The notes under the pieces were generated by a model that searched no databases, was not told the origin of the DNA, and worked only from the letters and a program-made list of their open reading frames with translations. From Planctomycetaceae bacterium (GTDB lineage: Bacteria > Planctomycetota > Planctomycetia > Pirellulales > Thermoguttaceae), in NCBI GenBank assembly GCA_031283515.1, contig JAITBS010000107.1, forward strand, positions 1-6,571: a stretch of DNA of 6,571 nt, given 5' to 3'. The position numbers were made by a program, and so were the translations under genes. Below are positions 5,412 to 6,571 of this stretch, in pieces; within the stretch, counting starts at the first letter, position 1, and every line of letters begins with the position of its first letter.

Positions 5412-5443
5412 TGTAACAGCAACATTAATTGTGTTGTGTTACA
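5412..5443. repeat. AT-rich 12-bp hairpin in the rho leader region
   Basis: TGTAACA(G)CAACA (5412-5424) pairs with TGTTGTGTTACA (5432-5443), leaving a 7-nt loop and one bulged G. No T-tract follows on either strand, so it is not an intrinsic terminator. It lies between the two candidate -10 elements for rho. Confidence 0.5.
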
Positions 5444-5477
5444 GAGATTTACCGATTTTGTTTACGTTTAAGTATAA

Positions 5478-5504
5478 GGTCAATATTGAAAGTCAACATT
5501 GACC
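5478..5504. promoter_or_regulatory. Operator-like inverted repeat next to a TATACT box upstream of rho
   Basis: GGTCAATATT (5478-5487) and AACATTGACC (5495-5504) form a 10-bp inverted repeat with one mismatch and a 7-bp centre. On the minus strand it ends one base before TATACT (5471-5476), covering the space where -35 contacts would fall. That layout resembles a repressor operator, but the -35 itself is weak. On the plus strand it is followed, 8 nt later, by TTTTTT, so a weak terminator facing the other way is an alternative. Confidence 0.35.
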
Positions 5505-5954
5505 GAACAACCTTTTTTGCATTGATCTGATTTTTTTATGGTATCAATATTTCAAAGGCGTTTCGAAAGTCCATCCTAATGACTAAGGTTCTTTTCAATT
5601 GTGAAGAACATACAAAATCAAAAAGACACCCAAAGAGTCAACAATCTACCTAAAACTTCGTGTTTTTCGAATGAAAATTGCATATAAGCATCCGGCAAAC
5701 ATACATCTGTATCGGAAAGTAGAGACATCAAAGAGTCCGTCTCAACCACCACGAAGCGGCAACAAGCAAAATATTTTTTATTAAGTAATTGGTATCATAC
5801 CCGAATTGCCAAACCTGTCAAGACCAAATCACGAATTTTTTTCTACATTATTATTAATGAAATTAAATAACATAGAGATTGGAGGTCATGATAAGGCAAT
5901 TATGATCAATAAAAAACAACTGAACTGGGGTTATTTTTAATTTAATTACTCATG

Positions 5955-6571
5955 TTACGCACTTGCTTCGAGTTTTATTTTCTTCAGTTCGCTCCATGCG
6001 TCTTTTGAAACTGCCCAGTAGATTTTCGCTTTGAGGGCAAAATGATTTAGTTTGTGAACGAGCTTTAACCTCTCCAATTTAACATACGCCGCCAACGAAG
6101 CAAATAAATGATTCCCTTGCGTGGTCACTGTTCTTGCCGGCGATTTTGCCAACGACGCATTTTTGTTCAAGCGATTTGTGATATTTCTCAACACTCCATC
6201 GTTTTTACTGACCTCGCTTTGGCGTTTTTCTTTGCGTGCTTTTAGATCACAATCACAATAATGAACCGTCTTTTTGACACACTCGTAGGAAACCGGCACA
6301 CGCAATGTCTCCGAAGCATTGAACGGTTGACTGTGGTAAAACGCCGTCAAACGGTTGATACCTTTCTCATTACGTCCATGACTGTAATCGCAATGCCAGC
6401 GGATTTCATTTTCGTCCATGTCCATGTAGGGTTTGGGAATGATCGTGTCGTCAAAATCAAACACACATCATCCGTTTCATAAGACCGAACCAACGGCTTA
6501 ACTTCATGCCATAAATCTTTGGACGTAAATTCATTATCGGAGAACATGCGGGTGATCTGGGGTGTGGGATA
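5955..6571 (-). pseudogene. Decayed DDE transposase (IS4-like superfamily), frameshifted and internally deleted, partial at window edge
   Basis: The reading frame enters from beyond 6571 (QITRMFSDNEFTSKDLW, then VKPLV) and runs to VCLI near 6455. It then slips: the expected continuation FDDTIIPKPYMD is in the next frame, restored by adding one T to the TTTT run at 6453-6456 (minus strand). The second frame continues with DENEI, WHCDYSHGRNEKGINRLTAF and KEKRQSEVSKN, typical of an IS transposase N-terminal half with the first catalytic Asp in the DDT motif. It then jumps near 6155-6200 to NASLAKSPARTVTTQ and LFASLAAYVKLERLKLVHK, the family's C-terminal end. The middle, carrying the second Asp (around a DSWF-type motif) and the Glu, is missing; from memory of the family this is roughly 150-200 residues. 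The stop is TAA at 5955-5957. It cannot be functional. The exact IS family is uncertain. Confidence 0.8.

Larger units (their letters stand above)
5230..5954. other. Long non-coding spacer between transposase relic and rho
   Basis: About 725 bp without a supportable gene. The half near rho (5230-5510) looks like a rho leader and promoter region with inverted repeats. The half near the transposase (5510-5954) probably contains the end of the insertion element, but its terminal repeat cannot be recognised because the other end lies outside the window. Short frames exist (for example 5671-5784 plus, 37 codons; 5618-5752 minus, 44 codons) without ribosome binding sites or family signatures. No tRNA-like fold is visible. 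Confidence 0.5.

Noticed and set aside
5618..5784. Small frames 5618-5752 (minus, GTG start) and 5671-5784 (plus, ATG start)
   Set aside because: Each is under 50 codons, they overlap on opposite strands, and neither has a ribosome binding site or a recognisable family.
6347..6547. Programmed ribosomal frameshift in the transposase
   Set aside because: The gene also lacks its catalytic middle, so decay explains both lesions. The T run is not a typical slippery heptamer followed by an evident structure.

Overview
The window looks like ordinary chromosome of a planctomycete, probably a Pirellulales relative. The main clue is a secreted DUF1598-type protein, a family I know essentially only from Planctomycetota. 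It sits next to an 'alternative GlmU'-type nucleotidyltransferase/acyltransferase and a Rho factor whose N-terminus is a Gly/Asn/Arg-rich tail. Base composition is moderately AT-rich by eye. Taxonomy is inference from protein families, not from a marker gene.

Layout, left to right. Positions 1-223 hold no supportable gene. Positions 224-500 are a compact element with perfect 19-bp terminal inverted repeats, packed with nested hairpins (a MITE-like or mobile palindromic repeat, with no transposase inside). Positions 501-828 are non-coding or doubtful, with one hairpin and a 12-nt triplicate repeat. All recognisable genes lie on the minus strand, so they read right to left: a decayed DDE transposase entering from the right edge (5955-6571), a long spacer (5230-5954), rho (3925-5229), the secreted DUF1598 protein (2307-3689), and the GlmU-like enzyme (829-2070).

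The genes do not look like one operon. Gaps of about 235 bp separate rho from the DUF1598 gene and the DUF1598 gene from the GlmU-like gene. A sigma70-like promoter candidate lies in each of those two gaps, and a weaker extended -10 candidate lies upstream of rho. A long inverted repeat follows the DUF1598 gene, and a degenerate AATCC pentamer array starts inside the last codons of rho. Rho is general transcription machinery, the GlmU-like enzyme probably makes UDP-GlcNAc or a related activated amino sugar, and the DUF1598 protein is exported with unknown role. I see no functional link among the three.

I did not find a clear undescribed multi-gene system. The most interesting non-genic object is the 224-500 element. 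Its two matching internal hairpins carry a compensatory base-pair change, which suggests the folded form is maintained. The transposase at the right edge is broken twice, by a one-base frameshift and by loss of its middle, so it is a relic.
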